Part shown: positions 1 through 11,091 of the stretch, in pieces | Layout of the letters: the number at the start of each line of letters is the position of its first letter | Position numbering within the stretch: the stretch's first letter is position 1 | Assembly: GCA_021234155.1 (NCBI GenBank) | Contig: JAJEKV010000084.1 | Span: 3,041,702-3,105,701 of the forward strand | Length of the DNA stretch: 64,000 nt | Source: Isoetes taiwanensis | Taxonomy: Eukaryota > Streptophyta > Lycopodiopsida > Isoetales > Isoetaceae | Direction of reading: 5' to 3' | The notes under the pieces: generated by a model | Database searches by the model: none | Seen by the model: the letters and a program-made list of their open reading frames with translations, nothing else | What the model was told of the DNA's origin: nothing | Position numbers and translations under genes: made by a program

Positions 1-91
1 TGTATCAATTCTCCTAAAGGCCATGTAAGTTACTGCATTAGTTTCATATTTGTTTTTGAATTATTTTCATGTTCTAATTTGTTGATTTGAT

Positions 92-1014
92 GTGTATGTC
101 TGGTACAATAAGAAGCACAGAGTTAGTGCTAGGGTTCTAGCTTCTTGGATGAAATACATGCTAAGCACAATTGGCGTACAAGGAAAATTTTCTGGCAAAT
201 CTGGCAGGAGTTCAGTTGTTAGTCGTCTTGTACGTGCTAACATTCCCATTGATGTTGGGATGAACATCACTGGTCACAGGAATACTGAGTCGTATGAAAG
301 GTATGTTCTAGTTCTATTAATTGTTAATTCTGTTAGTTCTAATTGGATGTTAGTAGTAGTTAGTAGTTCTAATTGGATAGTTGTTTTGTTGGTATGATAA
401 GACGCTGAATTAAAGTCTAAAGCTGCCATATCAATCATCGGAAAACCATTCAATGCAGACGGGTCACAGAGAATGTTTGATGATGTTTACAATGAAGAAT
501 TGGCCGCGTATGATGCGAGACAGAATGTTAGAAATTTGAATATTTTACAAACTGCTGCTGGAAATATGAATTAGATTCTCAGTCAGCCGCTTCTGATCAT
601 ATTACAGGTATTGTACTTTGTAGTTCTAGTTTGTTCCTAGATCATGATTTAATACTTGAGATTTGTCAGGTGATCATGGTATGAATGTGGGTAAAGATGC
701 TGGTTTTAACTCAGTTCCAAACAATGTGGGGTTGGGAAGTAACACTGTATCTGCGAAAAGGATCAACCTATTGCGGAAAGGATTAACCTATTATTACTCG
801 ACCTGCTAGCGAACTTGATGATCCTTTTTTTGATACAGTGTCTCTTGAAGAGATTGCTGATGATAATCCGCGTGTCAGGAGGGCCTTCAATTTGAGCCTT
901 GATATTGGCACTACTAACATTTCAGGTGGCACTTTCAACAACTGTATAATCTTTCCTGGTAGTGGCAGCTTGAACATTGCAGAGATTGTGAAACATATCA
1001 GTGGAAATGACTAA
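92..1014 (+). pseudogene. 3' part of a Crypton-like tyrosine recombinase gene, intron-containing, lesioned
   Basis: Seen: exon A runs to 300 (donor gtatgt at 301). It encodes SGRSSVVSRL followed about 20 residues later by TGHRNTESYERY, the R...H...Y layout of a tyrosine recombinase C-terminal catalytic box. A second exon at about 411-607 ends in donor gtattg. A third at about 671-1014 follows an acceptor cag and ends in TAA at 1012-1014. The tail contains ISGGTFNNC, a Cys/Asn-rich ending I associate with eukaryotic Crypton/DUF3504-type recombinases. Odd: frame breaks near 411-420 and 565-574, and an imperfect ~21-bp tandem duplication near 757-797. The usual H of the HxxR box reads as K (GKSGR). 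The 5' half lies outside the window. Role, inferred: strand exchange for a mobile element or a domesticated copy. Family recognised by motif only. Confidence 0.6.
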
Positions 1015-1458
1015 GGAAATTGAATGGAAATGACTGGAAATTGAATTTTGGAATTGTAAACCCTTTTTTATTTCTAATGCAGAAACTTTTACTGCAATGA
1101 GATCATTTAGTCTTTTGTATATTATTATTGTCTTCTGTGATGAGATCATTGTTTTTACTCTACATTGTAATATTTTTACTGTATATTCTGATTTTCTTAC
1201 CCTACATTCCAGAAGACATTCTGGAAACTTTACCCCACATTCTGCAATACTTTAAACTTCAAAACAATAAAAACTTTACTGAACTTTCCCTAATAAAATG
1301 ATTGCCACGTGTAAGCTCCCTATTCCATATGGGAGCAGTAAGCAGCCTTTACGTTAGGTTAGAAATTAACAGTGTTAAAAATTTAACAATTGTGGTTGAG
1401 AATTTATACCCAGGTCTCGAGCACGGTTAGCGCCGCCGGAGGGAGAGCAAGGGAGGTC
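1015..1458. other. Spacer between recombinase gene and tandem array
   Basis: AT-rich sequence with no coding pattern. It ends in a short GC-rich patch at about 1415-1455 that is absent from the internal unit junctions. It is therefore the left flank of the array. Confidence 0.6.
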
Positions 1459-2338
1459 GCATAGGCAGATCAAGGCTAGTCGTCTATTGGCAGGTCGCCC
1501 AGGTAGATCTACCAGGCTATATGGTGGTTTCTTGCCAATTTTCTTTTCTTGCATCCTCTTTTTTTAGCTTGTTGTGTAAAAAGGGAGTAGTAAATTTATG
1601 GTTCTTCAGAGAAATTTGGGGTGAAGCTCAGTATGATGCTCACACCATGATCTGAAATCTGCAAGTGAGAACAGTTAGCAGAACTAGAAGATGGTATTTT
1701 CATGGCAGCTATACCTGTCATTGCTAATGGTCAGGTTTGGAATCACTGCAAGCAGCCAATATTTTGTAGGTTGGTGTACTAGGCGAGTAATGAATTTGTG
1801 GATAAGCCCTTAATAGTTTGATTCTCAACTAGATGCCATTCTGCTAGTTTCACATTAGATAAATCCATAGGCGCTGTTTGTTACTGCATCTTTATTTTTT
1901 CTTGGCCTTTAAAGAAAGTGTTTGCTGCTACGTCCACATTCTTGAGAGGGGATGGAACAAACAGGTTATGTTTGAAGGCAGAGGAGTAGAAGGTGTAACC
2001 ATTTTGTCAAATTATTTTCCTATATTGTTCTCTTATCCTTAAAACACTGAGTTCACCATTTCAAATGGATTCAGTAATAAACGGACAACATTCAGTAATA
2101 GAGGTAGATTGAGTACATGAAGATGATAAGAGCAAGAGTATGGATCTAGGCAGAGCGCCATTGCATAAATTGGAAGAGATGCAATAGAGCTGGCTGCTTG
2201 GGGCGGGAGAAAAGAAGAAAGCAGTAGATAGATCTAGGATGTGTTACTTGCAGTAGGTGGAAAGCCCTTAGTGGGTTTTCTTTATGCATTTGCTTTCATC
2301 ACCCAAGGCGCACCGCCCAATTCATAAGCATAGCTCCA
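1459..2338. other. Unit 1 left spacer
   Basis: AT-rich, with no supported gene. The same stretch lies at 16701-17579 and 32004-32889 in units 2 and 3. Confidence 0.5.
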
Positions 2339-2945
2339 ATGCATGAGCACTGCCCTGCACCTCCTGATAATTACACCATTGCTCTACACAAGACGCTTCA
2401 GGTCTTCAACGGCCAAATGCTTCTAATTTCCTCCAATTCTAAATTCGAAGTTTGCAACTTCTGTGTGGTCTGTTGGTCTTTAGAACAATTGGACCATGTT
2501 TTTACACCTTTGATTAACTTGGAAGCAGTATGTAACATCATTACTTTGTCATTTTAATTGTCCTCTAGCATGTTAATTTTTTGTCTCTACATAGATCTGA
2601 TGTTTAGACACCAATCTAATGCATAAAGCTTCTATACACTGCATTTGGAGTTCATCCAAAATCAAACAACATATCATACAGAGGACTTAAGGTTGGAAAT
2701 GACATTCAAAAGAATCTGGTGGGAGTTTGCTATGATGCTCACCATATCAAGTTTAGATTTCCACAAGCTTATGCAATGCCTTTACTTAGCTGGAGCATTA
2801 TAGAGTATAGCTACAAGTATGAAGCAGTAGGGGAATTTTCAGATGTGAAGGAGCTAATGAGATGGGGATTGGAGTACCTCTGAAAGACTCAAACACTTCA
2901 GGCACAAATTGATACTAGTATGATCCACATGCACGTGGAACTCAG
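2339..2945 (+). pseudogene. GH9 endo-1,4-beta-glucanase (KORRIGAN-type) N-terminal fragment, unit 1
   Basis: Seen: a first piece with DNYTIALHKTLQVFNGQ (2360-2420) and a second (about 2640-2945, donor gtaag after 2945) with SNNISYRG, NDIQKNLVG, CYDAHHIKF, LLSWSIIEYSYKYEA and LMRWGLEYL. Family knowledge: plant GH9 enzymes have the order NYT.ALHK..FFNAQ, SWRG, KNLVGGYYDAGD, LLSWS.IEY, WGTDYLLK. The YKYEA.GE stretch is most like membrane-anchored class A (KORRIGAN). Odd: the catalytic DAGD motif reads DAHH, one in-frame stop follows GLEYL, and nothing after the first third of the enzyme is present. It is therefore a dead fragment. Identity confident, exon limits approximate. Confidence 0.75.
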
Positions 2946-3332
2946 GTAAGTGCTGCCCCTTCTCAGTAGACTGTCAGCAGCAGGCCTTTCTGGCTACAGT
3001 ATATATGTTGACTATATGTTTGCTGCTGATATTGCTGGCTGCTAGCGTGGGCCAACTTTCTCTGCAGCCAAGAGACTCAAGCAATGGGCGCAATCTCACG
3101 GTTCTAAGTCATAATCATTTTGGACTATCTAAAATTTAAATACAATGCAGATAAAGAATTATATTGTATTAGTTTTATGCAGATAAATATATTGTATTAG
3201 TTTTATGCTGGCTGTGCATTGTCTTTCTATTTTTAGGACTGTTATTTTTTATTTTGTCAATGCAGTATATGATTGCTGATACGTATTTCTCTTCGTGTGA
3301 CATGTACATTAGTAAAAGGCAAGTGATTAGCT

Positions 3333-3675
3333 ATGGTGGTGGGCAGACCTCTAAGTGTTGTATGCAAGGAACTGGCTCGGGAAAATTGGCCGTTTCTTGT
3401 GGGTTTTGGAGTTACTCTGGGTCTCGTAACCAAGCTTTCTCTTTCGCTAAATCGTAATACTTTTTCCACTCCCCTTATAACTCAGCCGACTTTTAGCTTA
3501 TTTTTAATTCGCTGCTTGTTATGATGCAGCTGAAGATGCGCAGAAGTCTCCCTTTGTAAACAAGAATGCACACAGGTACTGCACCTCTTGCTTTTCTCGC
3601 GATTAAATGTGTGATTTTATTTTTACTAGAACAAGCTAATTCAATGCTTCATACAGATTTATAGAGCTTGCTTGA
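3333..3675 (+). CDS. Small protein resembling plant mitochondrial ATP synthase 6 kDa subunit, unit 1
   Basis: Three exons give about 61 aa: 3333-3453, 3530-3575 and 3657-3675. Phases match and all introns have GT..AG ends. Seen: one hydrophobic segment (NWPFLVGFGVTLGLVTKL, about residues 18-35) preceded by basic and acidic residues, then PEDAQKSPFVNKNAHR. Family knowledge: the plant 6 kDa subunit of mitochondrial F1Fo ATP synthase is 50-60 aa with a central WPFLVGF.VTG..I.K membrane helix and a (E/D)D.KNSPFV.xH tail. I infer a single-span inner-membrane protein of the Fo part. The ATG at 3333 is the only one giving the full N-terminus. The last exon is tiny and the least certain. It lies about 390 bp after the GH9 fragment, which is unrelated. 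Confidence 0.6.
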
Positions 3676-6600
3676 CTTCTAATCGTACCATTTAATGCTT
3701 GTGATTCAGTTTTTGGAATTGAAAATGTTGTCGTCTTCATTTTGTAGTATGTCTTTAAGGCTTGTTTTAATAAACTTCAATTGTCCCTGTGATTGCGGTT
3801 TAGTGGAGAAACTGTGATAAGCTAATATGTTTATCCTTAACTTCTTATCTGGTGTCTATTACAAATTTGCGATTTAGTGGAGAAAATAAGCTAATATTTC
3901 TATGTGAACTTCTTATCTGGTGTCTATTACAAATTATGTGCATTGTTTGCGGAAGATCTAAAAAAGTTGCAGCTTCTCTTTCATGAGTCTAGTTATCCAT
4001 TATGCTGGCTGGTGTAAGACTTAAATCACCCAGCAGGCTTTTACAGATGAATTGCATTTCCATTTTAGTGTCTTTATCTCTGGTTTAAAAACTTTCAACT
4101 AGGCCAATGTTACCATTACCTGCACACGTAATAGAAAGCTGCTTTTTATGCATAGAAGTATGTAGATTTCTCTTGACCAGACTGCAATATAAAGTTCACT
4201 GGAAGTATACAAATTCACTCCTGTACTTTTGTAATCCTGCAAGACACTTATGCAGGAGCTCCTTAACCTAGTTGGTTTGGGCTGAACTTCATTTATCCAC
4301 GTTCAGTAATGTGGGGACAGATGTGTGGAAAATGCAGAATGACTAATGCTTGGTTGATAATTAGAAATATATGGTGGAATTGTTATTCTAGGTACTAATA
4401 CTACCTTTCGCTGTGTTTTGCAGATAAGCATGATTGTAGATAAGCCTGTTTGCTACCAAAGGCAGCGGGCTCCTGATCTTTGCTGTCGTTACATGTACTC
4501 GGGAATTGTAATAATGTGAGGGGGTAACTTATGTGTATGATCTTTAATAATTTTCAACAATCATAACTTTGTTATGAAATGAAATGGTTCTAGACGATAT
4601 GATACAGCTCGTGTGGGAGTTAAACCCAGGAAAAAAAAAAAAAAAAACCATATATCCACCTACGGATTTAGGATTTTCAAATGTGTTTATCCACCAAATT
4701 CTGCACAAGACCAAATTCAGAATTAGCGGTCACTCCCCTCACCGTCTTTAAAATCAAATGCCAAAGTGGTCGTTGTTCCACTATTTTTTGCCTAGAAATA
4801 GAACCTGGAAACTGTAAAAAGAAAGGTAAAGGGCTACAAAAGCACATACGTGAAAACATTCTAAAACAAGTTTTGCGGCCGTCAAGAAAGCCCAAACACA
4901 TGCTACTAAACTCAAGAAGGCATGGACACACTGCGCGCATGCTACTAAACTCAAGAACACAATTGGTAACAAGCCTGGGTAAGTGGTCACAAATATCATG
5001 CTTGGTTTGTCATTTTTTTCGACGGCGTATTTTGCTTATGCCATGTGGCATGGGCCAATATCCTGAAATCCTAATCTTGCGTATGAAAATTTCTAGTTTG
5101 TTGATCCACTTTACAAAATAGAAATAGGTTCACACTTTTTTGCTGGGGGCAATAGCTTATTGCCATGTGGCAGGTCTCTACAATGCAAAATTGAAAATGA
5201 ATAAGGGTGTATCCCTCGGCAATTTCAAGCGTACGTTATCGAGTCCTAGCTACCAGTTTGTGAGACCACCATTCTCATTGCACCTATGATTTGTTTTAAC
5301 TAGTTCTGACAAAAACTAGGAAGAGGACAAATGAAATCAGGAAGAGGATAAACTAAATCTTGCTACAGAACAAACCCAATTCTGATTTAGGGTATTTAGA
5401 AGCTTTCAAATCCATTTGAATTGGAGTTCCAAACCTGTGCCATATCAACAAAATCAAACTCAGTCTTGGAATGGGAATGCTACTCCCATGCCTGTAACTT
5501 ACAAGGTGTCACGATTCTAGGCCCTTTTTGGGCGTAATGGGGATGCACCCTAACCCCATCTTGCATGACTGGTTCTCTAGGTAGCATTTTTCTTAGGGTT
5601 GTCACTGCCGCACTATTCTTGCAGCAAAGTTTTTGCACTGTTTTTCGAGCAAAGTTCTTCCTTAGGGTTGTTATAGCCGCACACTGTTCTTTGAGTTCTT
5701 GGCGAGTTTTTTAGCAGGCGGGGGCATAAGCTTTTTGCTTTCTTGTTTCTTCGGCGATCGAGAATGTATATGGCTCAATAGCATTTTCTTCTAAAAAGCT
5801 GCATTGTCTATAGAGCTTCATAACTTGGGAGTATGAACAAAGGCGAGATAAAAGTTTCGCGGGGCGAGGGGCAAAATCTTTGCAATTTTTTCCTCGGATA
5901 CGCTTAATAAGGATCGGATCTTCGCCAACTATTCAAGAGCTCTGTAGAAATTGTGAGGAAAAAAAAGGATGGAGGGTTCCCTATTTTGCCGCGGTAATGG
6001 CATTTCTTCTGCCATATCCGTTTATCCAGTGGGCTGCTCCTGCTCTTGGCTACCGCTAGTCGCAGTAGCCATCAGATAAATAGCAGTAGCTAAAGAACAA
6101 CTATTCGCCATAGTCACAAAAGGTAAAGTATATTTCGTCATAGCCATGAAAGGCAAACAAAGATCCACATCCATGAATATCAAGTGCACGATTCAAATAA
6201 TTTAATGTATTGTAATGTAATATATTCACAATAGAGGGAACCTGGGAGGTGGTGGCACTAGGCAATTCAAATTAGGTGCTAGGGTTGCTACGGACGTCAT
6301 ACTTGGGATAGGTTCAATACTCCATACGTTTTATATGCAATACGTATTATTCATATGATACGGCACAAATTTATAAATTAGAAAAATATGAACTTACCTT
6401 CCTCCTTCCATCTGTGCTCCTCATACCACAGGCCTTGCATTCTAAGCTTCAATAGAATTATGTAGAATTCAAACTAGCATCTTTTTTATAATCATGGACT
6501 TACGTTTCTTTATCTAAGCTATCAACATAGCCATGATGAATGGTCCAAGAAAGCTTTGAATAACAACTCCATATAGCGGGATGGAAGACTACTTGACTCC

Positions 6601-8089
6601 TAATGTTGAACAAGCTTGGCTGCGATGCCTTGTGCCTGCATCTGTGTTAGTAAGTCACAATGAGTGTAAGACTAAAAAGATTGTCAAATAACAAGATTGT
6701 GGCTTATGTAATCATGCCAAAAACATGAGAGAATAGGCTTTAAACAAGCATTCAAGAATGCATAGGACCCATCATACCACACAAGAGCTCTTCCCAATCT
6801 TCTATAAATGAGAATTTACTGCTTAGGTCCAAAAATGTGACATGTACTTGGTTGTAGACAAATGCCAGGACGTTGCCATCCTTGTTGTGAGCATCAAACG
6901 TGCTTGAAGAACTCTTCTAGGTCCTGTGAACTGCATTTTTTTCCATCTTCTCTTTACATAAATGCTTAAAATGAGAGCCAAAATGAGAAGACAACAGTAA
7001 TAAGAAACCTAAACTTGCGTATAAAAAGCAAAACATATATGAAGGCCTAAACCCTTGCCCGGAATTAGCTTCTTCAAACTAAAAACTAGTCTAATCCACT
7101 CCCAAACTTTATGGTTCCATGGTTTGGGGCCAAAAAACACATTGTTGAAGCTGAAAGCAGAGAGATAAACCTTTGGCAATGCACTTGTATGGTAAGAGAA
7201 TCAAGCTCATATCGAGATAAAAAGTGTAGAGATTTAGGCGAATGGGGAGGCGAATCTTTCCATAGTCCTCTTGGCGACTCCAAGCTGGGGGGGCCTCAAG
7301 GTCGAAATGTTGGCGAACCCCTAAAAAAAAAATTATCTGAGCCTACTCAACATTGGTATCCACTTTTCAAGAAACCCTAAATATAGCATCTTTGCAAAGA
7401 TTAAGCCTCTTAAAGGGAAACCACGGTCTTGCCTAGCATGGCTACAAGATTCCCTCTGATGGCCTAGGCTTATAGTTGGTCCAGCGTTTGGGGCCGGCTA
7501 TGGGTCCCGACACACCTCTGAGTCGAGAAAACATGCCTATATGGATGTCACGGGAAACCGATGGGCGCCTAAGCGGTACCATGGATTTTGGAGGGTTCAA
7601 GTCGGGTAAGGCCCGCGTTTGCACCCTAGTGGCGCGTATTCTCTAGCACATCGGGGATCCATTATGTTTGGGGAGGAGACACTTCTCGACATGCCTCATC
7701 GGACTAGGGAGATGTAACCCGAGTAGTCTCATAGGGTGATTCCATGAGATTGCATCTACGGAAGGCTACAATCATGTCATAGCATGTTTGACCTATCACG
7801 CAAAGTGTGCACAAGAGGGGGGATGGAGTGGACCACCCTAGCCATTGTTCCATGCCATCCAACACCATGTTATACTTCCGTGCACGCTAATATTTTGAGG
7901 CCACGACGTCGGTTGACCCATGGATGTACGAGCCCGGTGTAGTGCCCTTGTTGTGATGGGTTACTTATGTTACTTTGTACTTGTATTGTCATTTAGTTAA
8001 AGATGATGGATGGGCCACCCTTTGGTGGTGGTATATTATTTGAGCATGATTTTTGTATGCTAATATGTATATGCGCTTCATTTGTATAG
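3676..8089. other. Unit 1 long spacer
   Basis: No gene supported. It contains a 17-A tract at 4631-4647 right after gggagttaaacccagg, a 68-bp hAT end at 6305-6372, and a weak coding-like patch at about 7440-7735. Equivalent spacers are 18921-23342 and 34226-38629. Confidence 0.5.
6305..6372 (+). mobile_element. 5' end fragment of hAT-type element, unit 1
   Basis: gggataggttcaatac, then cgttttat, aatacgtatt and gatacggcacaaattt, match the first ~70 bp of the complete element at 58786-59430. No matching 3' end follows, so this is a one-ended remnant. Confidence 0.75.
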
Positions 8090-8804
8090 GATTCCCATAG
8101 AGGATGTGGGACGAATGACACCCTCGTGTTCCTCGCTCAGACACTTGGCCATCCCAAGTGGCAAGTATGGCGTAGGGCCCTACCATGGTTATGTATTGCC
8201 ATGCGGGAGAGGAATTACCGTATTTATGCGATGGGAGCATTGTATATAGATTACGGGGCGTCATATTCTCGGACGAGTCGGTAGACATCGAGGGATATCG
8301 AGGAGTCCGATCTGAGAAAGGCGGTCAGGTAATGTCCAGGAGTTAGTTTGAGGACTTCAGCATGCGTGATCCATCCGACTCTCAATGCTAATTACCCGAC
8401 AAGCGGAGAACATGTTAGAAGAAACATGCCTCGGGGATTTTGTAGTAAGTGAAAAGGCCGGAGGAGGTTGAACCTAGGCGGCGGGCAAAAAGGATGGGAC
8501 TACGAGCGATGGCCCGGGCGAAGATGGTGCTGCCCAAAAAAGATGAATTGTGGAGACCCAAAGCCGTCATCCATCCCCATGAATCGAGGCTGTGTAGGAT
8601 TTCCCCTTGTTATTGTTGTTATTATATGTATCTTGATATGATGTTATTATGGTGATCCACGCCTTGAGTTGGTTATATATTTTATGTGATATTATGTGCT
8701 CATGTTTTTATGTTTCCATAGCTATGATGGTTACGAGGAAGATGGGATGAATGACACTTCATTTCTTCCCACGTCGGACTCTTGTTCACCATCAAAGAGC
8801 CTAA
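8090..8804 (+). pseudogene. Unrecognised acidic coding remnant, unit 1
   Basis: Counterpart of 38630-39345. Unit 1 has many CG/CHG-site indels, and only short stretches remain readable, for example around 8250-8300 and 8540-8600. The last exon has an extra A before the stop. Confidence 0.4.
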
Positions 8805-9335
8805 CATCGAGATAAGCGGCCTCATATTAATGAGTTGCGATCTCCTCTTGATATATGATCGGGGCATCATTATATGGCGAGGAGTCCGCGGCCGAGGCAT
8901 TGCTTATCTAGGGGCGAAAGGTGTTAGCCTAAAAGCGACCTCTTTTAAGGTGCATGATTGCCTTGTAGGCATCACCTTTATTGATGAAGATCGTCGGGGC
9001 GGATTAATGGCCTTTCTATATAAACACTCTTTAAAACCCTAGCCAACAATGCATACAAGCTTCACATCTCGCACCCTTTGGATGACATCTATACGAAGCA
9101 GAAGGAGTATAGTATTATATAAGCAACAACACAAGTAAAAATCATGATATGTAGATTATGAATAGTAAAGCAAGATCTGAGGTTATAGCATAGGCTGTTA
9201 AATTTCAAATTTTGGCATCATGGCCTTGTTAAGTTTCAAACTTATGTCATCATGGCCATGCTAAATTTAGTTAAATTTGATAGATGTGGCATCTACAATC
9301 ACATAAAATGCATACCTCAAGTAATGAAAGCTTAT
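8805..9335. other. Unit 1 spacer before MITE-like element
   Basis: No gene seen. The only pattern is a short direct repeat of aatttcaaattttggcatcatggcc type at about 9210-9265. Equivalents: 24060-24596 and 39346-39878. Confidence 0.45.
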
Positions 9336-9994
9336 CCTCTAGCACTTAGCCTCCCTCTAGCACCTAGCATGGAATAATTTAAGGGCTAAACTTAGCTATG
9401 TGGCGATTTTTTAGCACATTTTCCAAACGAATTGGCTAAAGTAAATGGAAAAAATGTGGAAAAAATAATAATTTTAGCAACTTTTTAGGGACTGCACCAA
9501 TCCTAGAACTCTTTAATGGCAGCTAGAAAGTAAAAGAGTCAAATTTTGTATTGTTTAGCCAAACCACAGAAACTTTTAGAATGAATTTCGGGCTAGTTTA
9601 GCTAACATCATTCTAGTTTATAAGAAATAGATGATTAGTAGTTTAGTTTCTAGCATTATAAATTAATTTGAGACCTAGACTTGCTAGTTAGCGTTATTTT
9701 AGAATGTTTTCACAAAGAAAATGACTAAAATAAGTGGAAACAATTGAAAAAAAAAAAAAAAAAGTATAGTGATTTGGCTTAATATTTTTCATTGGCCACA
9801 CTGAGGAGAAATTTTTGGGTGATATTTGGGTTAGTTTAGCTAAACACTAGAAAGTATGAGAGAGGAAAAATGTGTAGAGAGTTTAGCTAAACCCTGAGAA
9901 AAGTTTTAGGATTAATATCGGCAGGGTTTAGCTAAAGTCATTCGGCTAATAAAAATATGCGATGGTACTAGAGGGAGGCTAGGCTAGAGGGAGG
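9336..9994. mobile_element. MITE-like element with TTTAGC(T/C)AAA subterminal repeats, unit 1
   Basis: The left end cctctagcacttagcctccc is the inverse of the right end around gggaggctaggctagaggg (about 30 bp arms with few mismatches). The ~600-bp AT-rich interior repeats tttagctaaac/tttagccaaac about eight times, often followed by (c)actagaaag or cacagaaa. There is no coding capacity and no clear target duplication. Non-autonomous DNA element by structure; superfamily not assigned. Confidence 0.55.
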
Positions 9995-10070
9995 AGAGGA
10001 GGCTAGGCGAGAGGAGATTGCGGCACCTGGCCCTCCTCTCTCCTCCCTCTCCCCTAAGCCTCCCTCTAGT
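9968..10070. repeat. GA/CT foldback, unit 1 (imperfect)
   Basis: Shortened and altered copy of 25217-25325; the arms are still recognisable. Confidence 0.6.
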
Positions 10071-10125
10071 AACAAGCCCTCTTCTCTCTCCTCCCTCTAG
10101 CACTCGGCCCTATTATCTCTCTAAA

Positions 10126-10512
10126 GTTAGGGTTTTGTCCACACTCTCTCACTAGGGTTTTGCATCGGGGCCCAAATTCTTGTATCAGCGATGTTTTTGA
10201 GTCCCCATTTTGGATTCTAGCGTTCAAAATATCTTGAGAAGCAATACTTCTCTCTTGCCTATTCTCTCACTAGGGTTTTGCATCTAGGGCCCAAATTGTT
10301 GTGTTAATGAGTCCCACTTTTGGATTCTAAGCATTCAAAACATATTTGAAGCAACACTTCTCCTTACCTATTCTCTCACTAGGGTTTTGCTTCTAGGGCC
10401 CATATTGTTGTGTCAACAATAGTTTTGAGCCCTCATTTTGGATTCCAAGCGTCGAAAACATCTTTTGAAGCAACACTTCTCTTTGCCCTATTCTCTTACT
10501 AGGGTTTTGCTT
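10126..10512 (+). promoter_or_regulatory. Minisatellite carrying telo-box motifs, unit 1
   Basis: About 110-120 bp period, just over three copies. Each copy has tctc(a/t)ctagggttttgc, then a gggcccaaatt-type stretch, ttttggattc and a gaagcaacacttctc-type stretch. TAGGGTTT is the inverse of the plant telo box AAACCCTA, found at positions near 10127, 10151, 10269, 10378 and 10498. CT-rich tracts lie between. The array ends directly before an ATG in good context at 10532. A promoter or 5'UTR role is inferred. Confidence 0.55.
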
Positions 10513-10531
10513 CCTCGACCTCCAAGCAACC

Positions 10532-10813
10532 ATGGCCACTTGTGAAAGCCCCCTGCCTGACCCGCACCTTGAGGGTGACATCCCCCTCAAGCCACAACCT
10601 GCCAAGCCCAAGCCCACCCCCAGCCCTCAGGACCCGGTCGTTGCCAAGGCACGCCCACAACCTGTTGGCCCCTGGCATGACGAGCCCGCCTGGGAGAACC
10701 AAGTGGATGGGCGCCCTAAAGCAGCGTCGACCGGACGGCAAGGACAAGGAAGAAGCCTCTTCCATGAGGGAAAGAGGCATGGGCCAAAACTCAATCAACA
10801 AGGTCAGCCTGAC
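10532..10813 (+). CDS. Pro-rich hypothetical ORF, unit 1
   Basis: The ATG sits in accATGGcc directly after the telo-box array. The start MATCESPLPDPHLEGDI is followed by a Pro/Lys-rich stretch, then VGPWHDEPAWENQVDG. Here the frame then slips. In units 2 and 3 it continues PPLKRRRPDGKDKEEASSMR and stops. The basic KRRRPDGKDK patch could be a nuclear signal or AT-hook-like motif. Family not recognised. Short Pro-rich frames of this kind can arise by chance in GC-rich DNA, so it may not be expressed. Confidence 0.3.
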
Positions 10814-11091
10814 GGGCTATTGATAGTGGCTCGTTTATTGGGTGGCTCAAGCCCTCCAATAAACCAAGCATTAACAGAGGCTGAGAAACAACTCGAGTTC
10901 CTTATTTTCAGCTTAGCAAGATTTGGTAAAACGTTTATTATTATTATTACTAACATTTCAAACGCCATGTTGATATGTTATGAGCGTGCTTTCCTCTTAT
11001 TTAATGAGCCCAGAAGAGACGGCTTCTAAAATTGCCCAAACCCAGTTTTAAAGTGGAAATTATTTAACCCACAGTTACGCTTCAGCTCAAA
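10814..11091. other. Spacer between Pro-rich ORF and PPR gene 3' end
   Basis: Contains the inverted pair tattggntggctcaagccctccaata-type at about 10835-10863 and a (tta)n run at about 10936-10950. It is the likely 3'UTR/terminator side of the PPR gene. Equivalents: 26071-26342 and 41388-41652. Confidence 0.4.
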
